A stretch of DNA of 37,482 nt from Planctomycetota bacterium. Lineage in GTDB: Bacteria > Planctomycetota > Brocadiia > Brocadiales > Brocadiaceae. A program made the translations under genes and the position numbers. This document shows positions 24,733 through 32,786 of the stretch, one piece after another (position 1 is the stretch's first letter; each line of letters opens with the position of its first letter). The stretch lies in contig JACRII010000108.1 in the NCBI GenBank assembly GCA_016235875.1, positions 1 to 37,482 of the forward strand, given 5' to 3'. The notes under the pieces are model-generated. The model saw only the letters and a program-made list of their open reading frames with translations, made no database searches and was not told the DNA's origin.

Positions 24733-25742
24733 AAAAATTGTTATTTGTAGGTTTTTTCTGGTATATTTACAGTTCCTTATGCACGGCGCATAGCGTCTCT
24801 TATATTCCTGAGGGCACTGTCAGAGAACGGTTACGTGAAGGCATTGAATATGCGCGGCATCGTGTAGATATTTGTATCCACGATTTTGCTGCCCTTGAGA
24901 TTAGTGAGTATCTGGATGGTGCAAGAGAGAGAGGAGTTCGGGTGCGTGTTATGATGTTGGAGCAGGATAGCAACGGTGCAAAAGGTTCACTTGCAGAGAT
25001 GCTGATTGATAAAGGATTTGATGTTAGGGTACTGAAAACACAATTGTGTGGCAGTCCGGTACAGGATTTTATTGTACTGGATGACAGGGTACTGGTAACT
25101 GGTGTGTATAACTGGATGGCGTATCGGAATAGGAATATTTGTGGTGATGTTGTATTTCACCATGATTCTGAGAGAATCCTCAGTTATAAAGATATATTTT
25201 GGAGGCTGTATACAGATGCCGAACCTATTCCTTCGAAAATCAGTAAAAAAGAATTGGTTGCATCAGAGATACCCTCCGCGGCGCATACCACTTCGGCGGA
25301 AACAACTGCAAAACAGCCACTACAAGCCAATAATACCCGTGATAATGGGCAACCAACAGCGAAAGAGATTACAAAATCAGAAATAGAAGAAATACCAAGG
25401 GAATTCATGGATATCTCTTTTGATGAAATGGACAAAAAATTTGGAGAGGAGAGTTCACTGTCTCGTGCGGAGAAGAAAGATTTGTGGAAAAAATATAAAG
25501 GCAAATATGTTCGATGGCAGGGAATCATAGTATACAAGGGGATGGGGCGTGTGGACTGGAATCGCTTGGGGGTGAACCGCCAGTGGGGCAAGAATGCGGA
25601 AGTAGAAATCGTATTCGACTGGAGGATGTTTGAAAAGGTCATGAGTGTAAGGGTGGGGAGTACGATTACCTACACGGGTAAACTGGTTTCCCGCCCCGGT
25701 ATTAATTCCCCGTATCGTCTGGATGATGGGGATATAGAGTAA
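24729..25742 (+). CDS. Exported PLD-like protein with degenerate active site and OB-like C-terminus
   Basis: This 337-residue protein has a signal peptide (MKKLLFVGFFWYIYSSLCTAHS). Residues 28-165 follow the phospholipase D fold: an N-terminal VRERLREGIEYARHRVDICI and the region QDFIVLDDRVLVTGVYNW. The expected HxKxxxxD is QxFxxxxD (Q112, F114, D119), so both catalytic His and Lys are missing and it is probably inactive or binding-only. A low-complexity linker (about 175-220) leads to an OB-like domain (GKYVRWQGIIVYKGM...EVEIVFD...GSTITYTGKL). It overlaps nnrD by four bases. Function unknown; an envelope role is inferred. Confidence 0.6.
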   Translation: MKKLLFVGFFWYIYSSLCTAHSVSYIPEGTVRERLREGIEYARHRVDICIHDFAALEISEYLDGARERGVRVRVMMLEQDSNGAKGSLAEMLIDKGFDVRVLKTQLCGSPVQDFIVLDDRVLVTGVYNWMAYRNRNICGDVVFHHDSERILSYKDIFWRLYTDAEPIPSKISKKELVASEIPSAAHTTSAETTAKQPLQANNTRDNGQPTAKEITKSEIEEIPREFMDISFDEMDKKFGEESSLSRAEKKDLWKKYKGKYVRWQGIIVYKGMGRVDWNRLGVNRQWGKNAEVEIVFDWRMFEKVMSVRVGSTITYTGKLVSRPGINSPYRLDDGDIE

Positions 25743-25784
25743 TGGTAAGAATTATCACTAATAATTATTTTTGGAGGATGAAGC

Positions 25785-26123
25785 ATGAAAAAGATTATAG
25801 CAATTGTGCGGGAAGATAGGTTTGCTATGGTAAAGGATGCCCTGTCAGATGTTGGGTATCCGGGGATGACGGTGACTGGGGTAAAAGGGCACGGTAATCA
25901 AAAGGGCATTACCGAACAATGGCGCGGCAGGACCTATAAGACAGACCTCATAAGCAAAATGCAGATGGAAATGGTGGTTGCGGATAAGGACGTCGAGAAA
26001 ATCGTCCAGTGTATTGTCAAGGAGGCAAAGACCGGCAATATTGGAGATGGGAAGATATTTATCAATCCTATTCTTGATGTTGTCCGCATCCGTACCGGGG
26101 AAAGGGGAGAAAAGGCGGTTTAG
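25785..26123 (+). CDS. P-II family nitrogen regulatory protein
   Basis: This 112-residue protein has GYPGMTVTGVKGHGNQKGITE, the T-loop with Tyr51 in RGRTYKTDL, the B-loop KTGNIGDGKIFINP and the C-terminal VRIRTGERGEKA. All three loops that bind ATP/ADP and 2-oxoglutarate are intact, and the uridylylated Tyr is conserved in position. P-II proteins sense nitrogen, carbon and energy status and regulate ammonium transporters or enzymes. The Amt partner is not adjacent. GGAGG lies eight bases before the start. Exact subgroup (GlnB, GlnK or NifI-like) cannot be settled. Confidence 0.93.
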   Translation: MKKIIAIVREDRFAMVKDALSDVGYPGMTVTGVKGHGNQKGITEQWRGRTYKTDLISKMQMEMVVADKDVEKIVQCIVKEAKTGNIGDGKIFINPILDVVRIRTGERGEKAV

Positions 26124-26338
26124 GCAGAGTCTGCACTGAAAGTAAAAATAAAAAATGAAAAGGCCGTGGTTTGCAATTATCTGGTTTGCTGTTTGGGGAC
26201 TTTTCCAGGCTTATCAGGAATTTCACAGTTGCAGTTGTAGTGCGAACTTTAGTTCGCATAGGGTGAAAGCGAACTGAAGTTCGCGCTACATTGAAAAAGT
26301 CACCGAAGGCTTAATTTTATTTCCGGCTTGTCCAGATT
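26124..26338. repeat. Spacer with TGCGAACTTTAGTTCGCA-type palindromes
   Basis: 26237-26289 contains two stems: GCGAACTTTAGTTCGC and GCGAACTGAAGTTCGC, themselves mirrored between TAGT and CTAC. A short hydrophobic frame from an ATG at 26155 (MKRPWFAIIWFAVWGLFQAY) ends in this repeat and may be a truncated gene start; confidence in that is low. Confidence 0.65.
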
Positions 26339-27268
26339 ATGACTGTGGACATAGAAACTCAGGAATTGAATATTGTTACCGGTGCGTTTGGCTACACGGG
26401 TAAGTATATAACCAAAAGACTTCTTTCAATAGGGAAGAAGGTCAAAACGCTCACCGGACACCCCAACCGTCCGAATCCGTTCGGTAATCAGGTGAGTGTT
26501 GCCTCATTTCATTTTGATAATCCAGCGGAATTGACAAGGGCTTTGCAGGGAGCAACGACCCTTTACAACACATACTGGGTCCGCTTCCCGTATGGTCAGG
26601 TTACCTACGATAAGGCCGTTGCGCACACGAAGATACTCATCGATGCTGCGAAAGAGGCGGGTGTTCGCAGGATTGTACACATCAGCATTACAAACGCCTC
26701 AGAAGGATCTCCCTTCCCTTATTTCAGAGGGAAAGGAATTCTTGAGAAGGCTGTCATCCATTCCAATCTGTCTTACGCCATCATTCGGCCTACCGTGATT
26801 TTTGGGCATGAGGACATCCTTATCAACAATATCGCCTGGTTTCTCACAAAGTTTCCGGTATTTGTCATTCCGGGAGACGGTAATTATCAGTTGCAGCCTG
26901 TCTTTGTGGAAGACGTAGCCGGGATAGCGGTAAACACCGGACAGTCCAATGATAACATGATAGTAGATGCTGTGGGCCCTGAAATTTTCAAGTATGAAGA
27001 ACTAATTCGGCTCATTGCTGACAGGGTTCAGAGTAAAGCGAAAATCATTCATCTGAGACCGGTGTTGGCGCTTTTTCTCTCAAAATTTATCGGGTATATG
27101 GTCAAGGACGTGGTACTGACTCGAGATGAAGTCGAAGGATTGATAGAGAATCTGCTCGTATCAAAAAATCCTCCAACAGGAAAGACAAGACTGAGCGATT
27201 GGTTGAATCAGCATGCAGACACTATAGGCACACAATACGCTTCTGAGTTGAACAGACACTATCGTTAA
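26339..27268 (+). CDS. Atypical SDR, NmrA/NDUFA9-like NAD(P)-binding protein
   Basis: This 309-residue Rossmann-fold protein has the dinucleotide motif TGAFGYTGKYIT near residue 15. It has no SDR catalytic YxxxK in the usual place, as expected for atypical SDRs (VHISITNASEGSPFPYFRGK). IIRPTVIFGHEDILINNIAW and FVEDVAG mark the NDUFA9/NmrA-like branch. Members bind NAD(P)H and serve as reductases, chaperones or sensors; the ligand is unknown. It stands between a repeat-bearing spacer and hypothetical genes. No strong ribosome-binding site is seen. Confidence 0.85.
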   Translation: MTVDIETQELNIVTGAFGYTGKYITKRLLSIGKKVKTLTGHPNRPNPFGNQVSVASFHFDNPAELTRALQGATTLYNTYWVRFPYGQVTYDKAVAHTKILIDAAKEAGVRRIVHISITNASEGSPFPYFRGKGILEKAVIHSNLSYAIIRPTVIFGHEDILINNIAWFLTKFPVFVIPGDGNYQLQPVFVEDVAGIAVNTGQSNDNMIVDAVGPEIFKYEELIRLIADRVQSKAKIIHLRPVLALFLSKFIGYMVKDVVLTRDEVEGLIENLLVSKNPPTGKTRLSDWLNQHADTIGTQYASELNRHYR

Positions 27269-27592
27269 CAATTGCATGATAGAAAAATACCTGTTAAGGC
27301 TTGCATTTGCATTGCAAAATTACCTTGCAAATTTGCAATGTTATTGATAGCGTTGCATAAGAATGTAACTTAACTACATGGTTGACGAGATTGCTTTGAT
27401 TTATGTTTGGAATTTCAATCTTATAAATATCACTTGTGTCATTTATGCAAGAGCAGGAATTTATGAACTTTTGTAACGGTAGATTCTTGATTCTCGTTTG
27501 TGTGGAAGTGACTGTAAATGTAAACATTACTCCTGAAAGTCTCATTTCCCCTAACCGTTATTTTTCTATTTTTATTGTTGGGCACATAAAAA
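27269..27592. other. Spacer without a recognised gene
   Basis: Holds an inverted repeat around TTGCAAATTTGCAA (27325-27345) and AT-rich DNA. No ribosome-binding site or conserved protein is visible. Confidence 0.5.
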
Positions 27593-28147
27593 ATGTCTTT
27601 GCTAAATAAATTTATGGAATCAAGCTGGCAAGTCTTCACAGGAATCTCAACAGCCGCCGTTGCGATTGCAATCATAACTTTCCTATGGAAGCGCAGAGGG
27701 CGATTATGGATTTTTTACTATTCCATTATTTCTAAATCTATAGAACAGTTTAAAACAGATTCACTAGACTTCGTCAAGTGGGAGGAAATAGCCTTCCAAA
27801 ATTGCGATTTACTGGTAAAAGACTTATCTGGCAGTTTGTTTAGGTTTGAAATAGAATATTTGAGAAAAATAATTATTGGCAACAAATATTTGTTATGCAT
27901 TGGCGATTCATCTACTACTGCTACTGTGGAAAAGGTTAAAGACGATCCCTTGAAACTAAAACGGGTAGAAAATTCGAGAAAAATTATTGACCACGAAAAA
28001 TACTGTATTCATTCTTTGAAAAAAACATATTTTGGAGATTTTCGATTTTGTGGCATAGGTTTATTTTTAAAATCGATTTGGTACCAACTGTGGAAAGATA
28101 AAGATAAAGGGTATACTGAAACAAAATCCGAAACCTGGGACAAATGA
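27593..28147 (+). CDS. Hypothetical protein with one N-terminal membrane helix
   Basis: This 184-residue protein of unknown family has a hydrophobic segment at about residues 12-33 (FTGISTAAVAIAIITFLWKR) followed by KRRGRLW, so the rest is likely cytosolic. The cytosolic part is charged and helical (SKSIEQFKTDSLDFVKWEEI, FRFEIEYLRKIIIGNKYLL). No motif is recognised. It ends eight bases before an in-frame extension of the next gene, so the pair may be linked. Base composition is AT-rich compared with the SDR gene upstream. Calling it a gene rests on length and coherent composition. Confidence 0.5.
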   Translation: MSLLNKFMESSWQVFTGISTAAVAIAIITFLWKRRGRLWIFYYSIISKSIEQFKTDSLDFVKWEEIAFQNCDLLVKDLSGSLFRFEIEYLRKIIIGNKYLLCIGDSSTTATVEKVKDDPLKLKRVENSRKIIDHEKYCIHSLKKTYFGDFRFCGIGLFLKSIWYQLWKDKDKGYTETKSETWDK

Positions 28148-28195
28148 GGTAGAGGATGATCCAATTATTGGTAAAGTCGTTTTTAGTCCAGTATA

Positions 28196-28227
28196 AGGTT
28201 GGGTTAAGTGGAGCGAACCCAACCCAA
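28196..28227. repeat. GGGTTAAGTGGAGCGAACCC palindrome
   Basis: TTGGGTT and AACCCAA pair around a short core. It lies before the true start of the next gene. Confidence 0.6.
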
Positions 28228-28287
28228 CAAAAAGGGAAAACAATTCAATTGTTGAAGATTTTTCATATTATTTATGCGGGTTGCAGG

Positions 28288-28806
28288 ATGGCATGGACAA
28301 AAACTATGAGACTTAAACCTGAAGAAAGCTGTGTAGATTGCCACTTTTTTATGAGAAGGAATGGCCAGTGTCCAGGAAATTTGGAAGAAATAAAAGAACC
28401 AGAACGGAAGTCATTGCGCCAGGGAGGCAATCCATGGGCAGCTCGAAATTGCGAGCTTTCTTGTTCTTTTGGTGTCTGGGACGAAGGGTTGGACTTCTTC
28501 GATTTCTTAGAGGTTAACCGTTACCAAGTAATCGTGGAAACGAACCGACGGGGTTTCTGTTTTTGGTGGCCGTATCATCCTGGCATGCTTCTTCCAGCAG
28601 CTAAGATCCTTCAAGAAAGAGAAGCAAAGAATCGTGACGCAGCACGCGATAGACGCCTGACGCTTTATGGATTATGGATAGCAGCAATCGCCTTGGTTGC
28701 TAATGTCGTGCTGAAATTGGTCGAATTATTTTGTCAGTTTGTAGGGTGGATTAAGCGCAAGCGAATCCACCATTTTAATATTATATCCTTACCCCAACCT
28801 TTTTGA
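28288..28806 (+). CDS. Hypothetical Cys-containing protein with C-terminal membrane helix
   Basis: I choose the ATG at 28288 (MAWTKTMRLKPEES) because the frame upstream runs through a genomic repeat. The 172-residue protein has a Cys cluster, ESCVDCHFFMRRNGQCPG (about residues 11-28), a second pair (NCELSCSFGVWDEG), and a hydrophobic helix near residues 126-148 (LYGLWIAAIALVANVVLKLV). The last 22 residues (from VGWIKRKRIHH) come from a genomic repeat, GTAGGGTGGATTAAGCGCAA, so the original C-terminus has been replaced. The stop lies inside the end of the convergent ahbB gene (26-base overlap). The family is not recognised. Confidence 0.5.
   Translation: MAWTKTMRLKPEESCVDCHFFMRRNGQCPGNLEEIKEPERKSLRQGGNPWAARNCELSCSFGVWDEGLDFFDFLEVNRYQVIVETNRRGFCFWWPYHPGMLLPAAKILQEREAKNRDAARDRRLTLYGLWIAAIALVANVVLKLVELFCQFVGWIKRKRIHHFNIISLPQPF
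28741..28772. repeat. GGTGGATTAAGCGCAAGCGAATCCACC palindrome
   Basis: GTGGATT and AATCCAC pair around AAGCGCAAGCG. It encodes the C-terminal end of the preceding gene. Confidence 0.75.
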
Positions 28807-29251
28807 ATTCCTTTTCGCTGTAAAGAATCACGTAGTCTGTCAAACCGGTTTTTTCTTTGATTGCCTGGATGACCGCCTCGCATTCGGCGTCGGTGTAACC
28901 GTGGATCATGGTAAAGACGTTATGTTGCCAGTCGGGATAGGTGGGTCGCTCATAGCAGTGGGTCACTTCCTCAAAACTGGCCATGATCTTGCCTACCTCG
29001 TCAACCCGCTCCTTCGGCACCTTCCACACGCACATGGCGTTGGCATTAATGCCGATCTTGCGGTGCGCAATCGAGGCGGCCAGACGCCTGATTTTCCCGG
29101 ACTCTAAGAGCTTTTTGAGTCTCTGGATTACCTCGTCTTCAGACATTCCCAATGCCTGACCAATGTCTTTGTAAGGGGTCTTGGTGACGGGGAGTCCTTC
29201 CTGAATGTGTTTGATAAGCTTTACGTCAATGTCTTCTTTTTTATTTGTCAT
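28781..29251 (-). CDS. ahbB: Siroheme decarboxylase subunit, AhbB-like
   Basis: I choose the ATG at 29251 (MTNKKEDIDVKLIKHIQEGL); an upstream TTG overlaps the previous gene. This 156-residue Lrp/AsnC-like protein has an HTH (about 1-65, GMSEDEVIQRLKKL), then RRLAASIAHRKIGINANAM and the catalytic-type VTHCYERPTYPDWQHNVF plus MIHGYTDAE. These fit AhbB, which with AhbA decarboxylates siroheme to didecarboxysiroheme in the siroheme-dependent heme pathway. Related NirDL/NirGH proteins do the same step for heme d1. It follows ahbA by 13 bases and is the last gene of a three-gene operon. Confidence 0.88.
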   Translation of the reverse strand: MTNKKEDIDVKLIKHIQEGLPVTKTPYKDIGQALGMSEDEVIQRLKKLLESGKIRRLAASIAHRKIGINANAMCVWKVPKERVDEVGKIMASFEEVTHCYERPTYPDWQHNVFTMIHGYTDAECEAVIQAIKEKTGLTDYVILYSEKEFKKVGVRI

Positions 29252-29264
29252 AGTTTGTTGTAAA

Positions 29265-29732
29265 TTAATAAATTTTAAAGCGGACGCCAATCTTGAATTT
29301 CTTTGTCGTGGGCATACTTCGGACGGTGAGACCCGTTCGGTCTTCGATTTCTTTTAATCTGCTATGAAGTTCCTCGTCGTCTTTTGCTGACATGGTAAAC
29401 CACATATTATATTGGATGTTGCAGTTTTTGCCTTTCCGCAGATAATTGTGAGAGACGCCGCTGTAACTGTTGATAATTGCGCTCACCTCATCGATGCGGT
29501 CTTCCGGAACCTTGATTGCCGCAAGCGTTGCCTCTCGGCCCATCGCCTGAGTATTGATAATGGGCGCAAGACGCCTTACGTATCCCTTTTCAATCATAAA
29601 CTTAATGCGTTCAATAATGGTGTCTTCGTCTATATTCAACTCCTTGCTCAATTCCAGGAACGGCCTTGACACAAGAGGCAAATTAGACTGTAAACGGTGA
29701 AGTATCTTTCTATCGGTATCGCAGAGTATCAT
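29265..29732 (-). CDS. ahbA: Siroheme decarboxylase subunit, AhbA-like
   Basis: This 155-residue protein has an Lrp-type HTH (ELNIDEDTIIERIKFMIEKG), RRLAPIINTQAMGREATLAA, and the active-site-type GVSHNYLRKGKNCNIQYNMW. AhbA and AhbB form a heterodimer that removes two carboxyl groups from siroheme. Its ATG overlaps the stop of the siroheme/ferredoxin protein by four bases. The Asn-Tyr and Arg positions expected in the active pocket are present. Assignment to heme b rather than heme d1 production is open, because no ahbC/ahbD or nirJ gene lies nearby. Confidence 0.88.
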   Translation of the reverse strand: MILCDTDRKILHRLQSNLPLVSRPFLELSKELNIDEDTIIERIKFMIEKGYVRRLAPIINTQAMGREATLAAIKVPEDRIDEVSAIINSYSGVSHNYLRKGKNCNIQYNMWFTMSAKDDEELHSRLKEIEDRTGLTVRSMPTTKKFKIGVRFKIY

Positions 29733-30604
29733 ATTCTTTTTTTAATTTCCTCTATTCCTTGTTGTTCAATAAGCGTTCTAAAGCGATGTTCAGCTTTACT
29801 GGTAAGGATGATATCCACACATACATCTAATGCCTTTAACGCAGTGGATTCATCTGCCTGGAGCAGCAAATCCAGGGCAAATCCGGGATGGCGTCCGACC
29901 TTCCCGCCGATCATTACGCGATACTTTTTCTTCTCAGCCTTTATTGAGCCGGTAGGGCATACCCTGGCGCATAGTCCACAATGCACGCATTTTTCTTTAT
30001 CGATTGTAACGTTCCCACTCTTGACCATAATTGCATCTTCTCGGCATGTCTCCACGCACTTCATGCATTCGATACACTTGCAATCGGGGTCTACAGAGAC
30101 AGGTTCCACCGCATGGACGCCAAAATCCTTGATCTGCGGCATGGAACAGCTATTCGGGCATCCCGACACAGCCAGTTTCATCGAGTGGTGTGGCAGAATT
30201 TGTCCTTCGACCTTATCAATCAACTTTTCGGTAAAATGTAATTCTTCCAGTCTATTCCGGAGTTTGTCAGACAGAATACCTGAATCCGTTATGAGAAACG
30301 GGCAATTGACCTCAGCGCCTCTGCATGATTTTACCTGATAGAGGACAGGATTCCCTTCTGTATCAAAATATTTGGGATACTTCCTGAGAATGGAGAGTTT
30401 TCCATTGTCATCGGGCTGCTTTGCCATGGCAGGCTGAGAAGCTGGTTTTCCCATGAATGATTCTCTGGCGGCAACGACTTCCGCTTCAGTTACTATTGTC
30501 TTTCCCCGCTCACGGGCAAGCGTCTCTACCTTTTCACGAACGATCTTTTGCACAAAGGGAGGCGCCTTTTCCAGCAGCAACGTTGCAGCTTTATCCCACT
30601 CCAA
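29729..30604 (-). CDS. Small siroheme/4Fe-4S protein with PCP_red-like N-terminus and two ferredoxin clusters
   Basis: This 291-residue protein starts with a helical region (WDKAATLLLEKAPPFVQKIV, RERGKTIVTEAEVVAARESF) like the protochlorophyllide-reductase C-terminal domain. It continues with the siroheme/Fe-S ligands CRGAEVNC (C-x5-C) and SGCPNSC (C-x3-C). Two ferredoxin motifs follow, CIECMKCVETC and CVHCGLCARVC-P. It resembles the half-size, DsrLP-like or low-molecular-weight sulfite reductases rather than full nitrite or sulfite reductases. Its stop overlaps ahbA, so it is first in an operon with the siroheme decarboxylases. It could reduce sulfite or nitrite, or hand siroheme to AhbAB; both are inference. 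No ribosome-binding site of note. Confidence 0.78.
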   Translation of the reverse strand: MEWDKAATLLLEKAPPFVQKIVREKVETLARERGKTIVTEAEVVAARESFMGKPASQPAMAKQPDDNGKLSILRKYPKYFDTEGNPVLYQVKSCRGAEVNCPFLITDSGILSDKLRNRLEELHFTEKLIDKVEGQILPHHSMKLAVSGCPNSCSMPQIKDFGVHAVEPVSVDPDCKCIECMKCVETCREDAIMVKSGNVTIDKEKCVHCGLCARVCPTGSIKAEKKKYRVMIGGKVGRHPGFALDLLLQADESTALKALDVCVDIILTSKAEHRFRTLIEQQGIEEIKKRI

Positions 30605-30764
30605 TGCGTGATCTCCTTAAAATAAAATTGCCACAATGGGAAATTGCGGCAATATTGGTATAAAACAATATTTTTAACGCCTCAAATTATATTGCCAAAA
30701 AAGAGGATTGTCAATTTGAAATTTCAAAGTGACTGTTCAGTATTATTCTTAAATATTTTAAACC

Positions 30765-30793
30765 TTGACATTTATTTAAGTGTTGCTTATATT
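30765..30793 (+). promoter_or_regulatory. Sigma-70-like promoter for the 30887 gene
   Basis: TTGACA (30765-30770), a 17-base spacer, TATATT (30788-30793). The 30605-30886 spacer otherwise holds a GTCTTTGTGACTCTGTGGTA repeat just before the ribosome-binding site. Confidence 0.7.
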
Positions 30794-30886
30794 TTGAGTG
30801 TACATTAATAATTTTTCCAGTCTTGGTGTCTTTGTGACTCTGTGGTAAAGTTCCCGAAGGTCTATTCAATCTGAGGAGGCTGTTCT

Positions 30887-31153
30887 ATGGATGAAAAAAC
30901 TTTTCATGAAAAACTACTGGATTTAATCGAGCAAATTAAACTTTTTCCGGAAGCAAAGAGAGAGAGCATCGAAATGCTGGCAGGTGAACTTGGTAAAAAA
31001 TATGAAGACCTTAGAAAGAGTTTGGTAATGTTGCAGGATACGCTTGATTCACTCAGATTGAATGTGAAATATTTACTCTTTGATTTGGAGGCGACAAAGA
31101 AGGAAAATATAGTGCTCAGAAAAAAACTGGAAGAACAGGGAAATAATAAATAA
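30887..31153 (+). CDS. Coiled-coil hypothetical protein
   Basis: This 88-residue, highly charged protein begins MDEKTFHEKLLDLIEQIKLF and continues with AGELGKKYEDLRKSLVMLQD and FDLEATKKENIVLRKKLEEQ. The heptad-like pattern of L/I/V suggests a coiled coil over most of its length. A strong GAGGAGG site lies seven to nine bases before the ATG and a good promoter lies upstream, so it is certainly expressed. No family is recognised. It precedes the nucleotidyltransferase-like gene by 75 bases. Such short coiled-coil proteins often serve as adaptors; function unknown. Confidence 0.75.
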   Translation: MDEKTFHEKLLDLIEQIKLFPEAKRESIEMLAGELGKKYEDLRKSLVMLQDTLDSLRLNVKYLLFDLEATKKENIVLRKKLEEQGNNK

Positions 31154-31228
31154 TCCATCAATCTTATTCCTTCAACGAGTGAAAGTTTAAGATTTGACTT
31201 GGAAAATTCAGTGAAAGGCTTATATTTA

Positions 31229-31984
31229 ATGGACGACCTTAAACTATCTAACTTATCCGCACAAACGCAAACTGTCATAGAACCTTTCCTCAAAGACATC
31301 CTTGCCAAATACAAACAAGACATCATTTCGATATACATTATTGGCAGCGCCGTAACAAAAGATTTTCATCCGAAATATTCCGATATCAATACAGTAATTG
31401 TTGTAAAAGGAATCCAAATTCCCTTTTATGATTTTATTGCGTCGTTAGGCAAGCGATACGGCAAAAAACATATACGCGCTCCAATTATCATAACCCGTGA
31501 TTATATCAATAGGTCGTTAGAAGTATTTCCGCTGGAATTCCTTGAAATGAAGCTTATTCATCAGCTCGTGTATGGTGACGATGTCTTAAAAGATATTAAG
31601 ATAGAAAAGGCTGATATCCGGCTCCAATGTGAACGGGAATTGAAAGGCAAGCTTCAACACCTTTGTCAGGGTTATATAAAGGCTATGGGAAACAAGATGA
31701 CATTGACGGATTTATTTGTCGGATCGCTGTCAGGTTATTTCCCGTTATTTCGCGGCATACTCTTTTTGTACAACCATGAGATTCCCAAAGAAAAAGGAGA
31801 CGTTCTGCATGCCATCAATGAGTGCTGCGGTGTAGATATGAAAGTGTATAGAAACCTGCTGGATATAAGGTCCCGTAATTTCTATCCCCCCATTGAGGCG
31901 CTTAAGGAAACATTTAAAAACTTATATCGTGTGTTAGATACCATTACGAAAAAGGTTGATGAATTCAGGATAGAACATGCATAA
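31229..31984 (+). CDS. Nucleotidyltransferase-fold protein
   Basis: I choose the ATG at 31229 (MDDLKLSNLSAQTQ) with GAAAGG ten bases before it, over an upstream TTG without a site. The 251-residue protein has ISIYIIGSAVTKDFHPKYSDINTVIVV, the GS...D-x-D pocket of the pol-beta/MNT nucleotidyltransferase superfamily. The second acid is Asn (DIN), so one metal ligand is lost. The rest is helical (LEMKLIHQLVYGDDVLKDI, LKETFKNLYRVL), as in other free-standing members. It could modify or only bind nucleotides or small molecules. It overlaps the TPM gene by eight bases. Confidence 0.7.
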   Translation: MDDLKLSNLSAQTQTVIEPFLKDILAKYKQDIISIYIIGSAVTKDFHPKYSDINTVIVVKGIQIPFYDFIASLGKRYGKKHIRAPIIITRDYINRSLEVFPLEFLEMKLIHQLVYGDDVLKDIKIEKADIRLQCERELKGKLQHLCQGYIKAMGNKMTLTDLFVGSLSGYFPLFRGILFLYNHEIPKEKGDVLHAINECCGVDMKVYRNLLDIRSRNFYPPIEALKETFKNLYRVLDTITKKVDEFRIEHA

Positions 31985-32759
31985 AAAAAACTTTTGCAAT
32001 TATTTTGTGGTGTTAGTAATTTTTCTGTGCCTTTGTTCAATCGCAAAAGCACAGGAATTGCCTGTCCCCCAGAGATATGTGGAAGACAGGGCTAACATTG
32101 TTAGCGATATTGCAGAAAAGGGTCTTAATGGGTATCTCCAGGAACTCGAACAGAAAACCGGCGCTCAAGTGATCGTTCTGACGATTGATACGACAGGAGA
32201 GATTCCTATAGAAACATACGCCATAGAGCTTGCCACAAAGTGGAAATTGGGACAGAAGGGAAAGGATAACGGTGTGCTCGTCGTTGTTGCAAAAAATGAC
32301 CGCGCTTATCGGATTGAGGTAGGGTATGGGCTTGAAGGGGTGCTGCCCGATGGCTTTTGCGGTACTGTTGGCAGGGCATATTTTGTACCCAAATTTCAAA
32401 AGGGACAATTTAGCGAAGGTATATACCAGGGCGTGGTTATTCTGGTTAATAAAATTGCGGTAGAAAGCGGGATAAAGATTACCGGCATGCCCAGTATGGC
32501 CGATATGAGAAAAAAGGCAAATGAGCGTCAGAATCCGTATTTTTCACTGTTATATCTGCTTTTATTATTTCCGTTTTTATTAAGCTTCCTGTTTGGCAGG
32601 AGACGCTCCTCGTGGTACTGGTGGGGCGGCCCGCCTATTATATTTGGAGGACCAAGGGGGTCCGGTTCGAGTGGGATGGGTGGATTTGGCGGTTTTGGAA
32701 GCTTTGGTGGTGGCGGAGGCGGCTCATTCGGAGGTGGCGGCGCTTCCGGACGATGGTAA
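31977..32759 (+). CDS. TPM-domain membrane protein with Gly-rich tail
   Basis: This 260-residue protein has a signal peptide (NYFVVLVIFLCLCSIAKAQ). A TPM domain spans residues about 30-160 (YVEDRANIVSDIAEKGLNGY, KTGAQVIVLTIDTTG, GVLVVVAKNDRAYRIEVGYG), then a membrane helix at about 182-202. A Gly/Ser/Phe-rich tail ends GGGGASGRW. That ending and layout are typical of YgcG/TPM proteins found next to LemA, as here. TPM proteins are implicated in membrane protein repair, mainly from the plant TLP18.3 and from bacterial genetic context. It overlaps the preceding gene and lies 27 bases before lemA. Confidence 0.92.
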   Translation: MHKKNFCNYFVVLVIFLCLCSIAKAQELPVPQRYVEDRANIVSDIAEKGLNGYLQELEQKTGAQVIVLTIDTTGEIPIETYAIELATKWKLGQKGKDNGVLVVVAKNDRAYRIEVGYGLEGVLPDGFCGTVGRAYFVPKFQKGQFSEGIYQGVVILVNKIAVESGIKITGMPSMADMRKKANERQNPYFSLLYLLLLFPFLLSFLFGRRRSSWYWWGGPPIIFGGPRGSGSSGMGGFGGFGSFGGGGGGSFGGGGASGRW

Positions 32760-32786
32760 TAAATTAAGTAATTAGAAAGGTAAATT

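Noticed and set aside
26155-26277. Short hydrophobic frame MKRPWFAIIWFAVWG
   Set aside because: It ends in a palindromic repeat after about 40 residues; it may be a truncated gene start but nothing confirms it.
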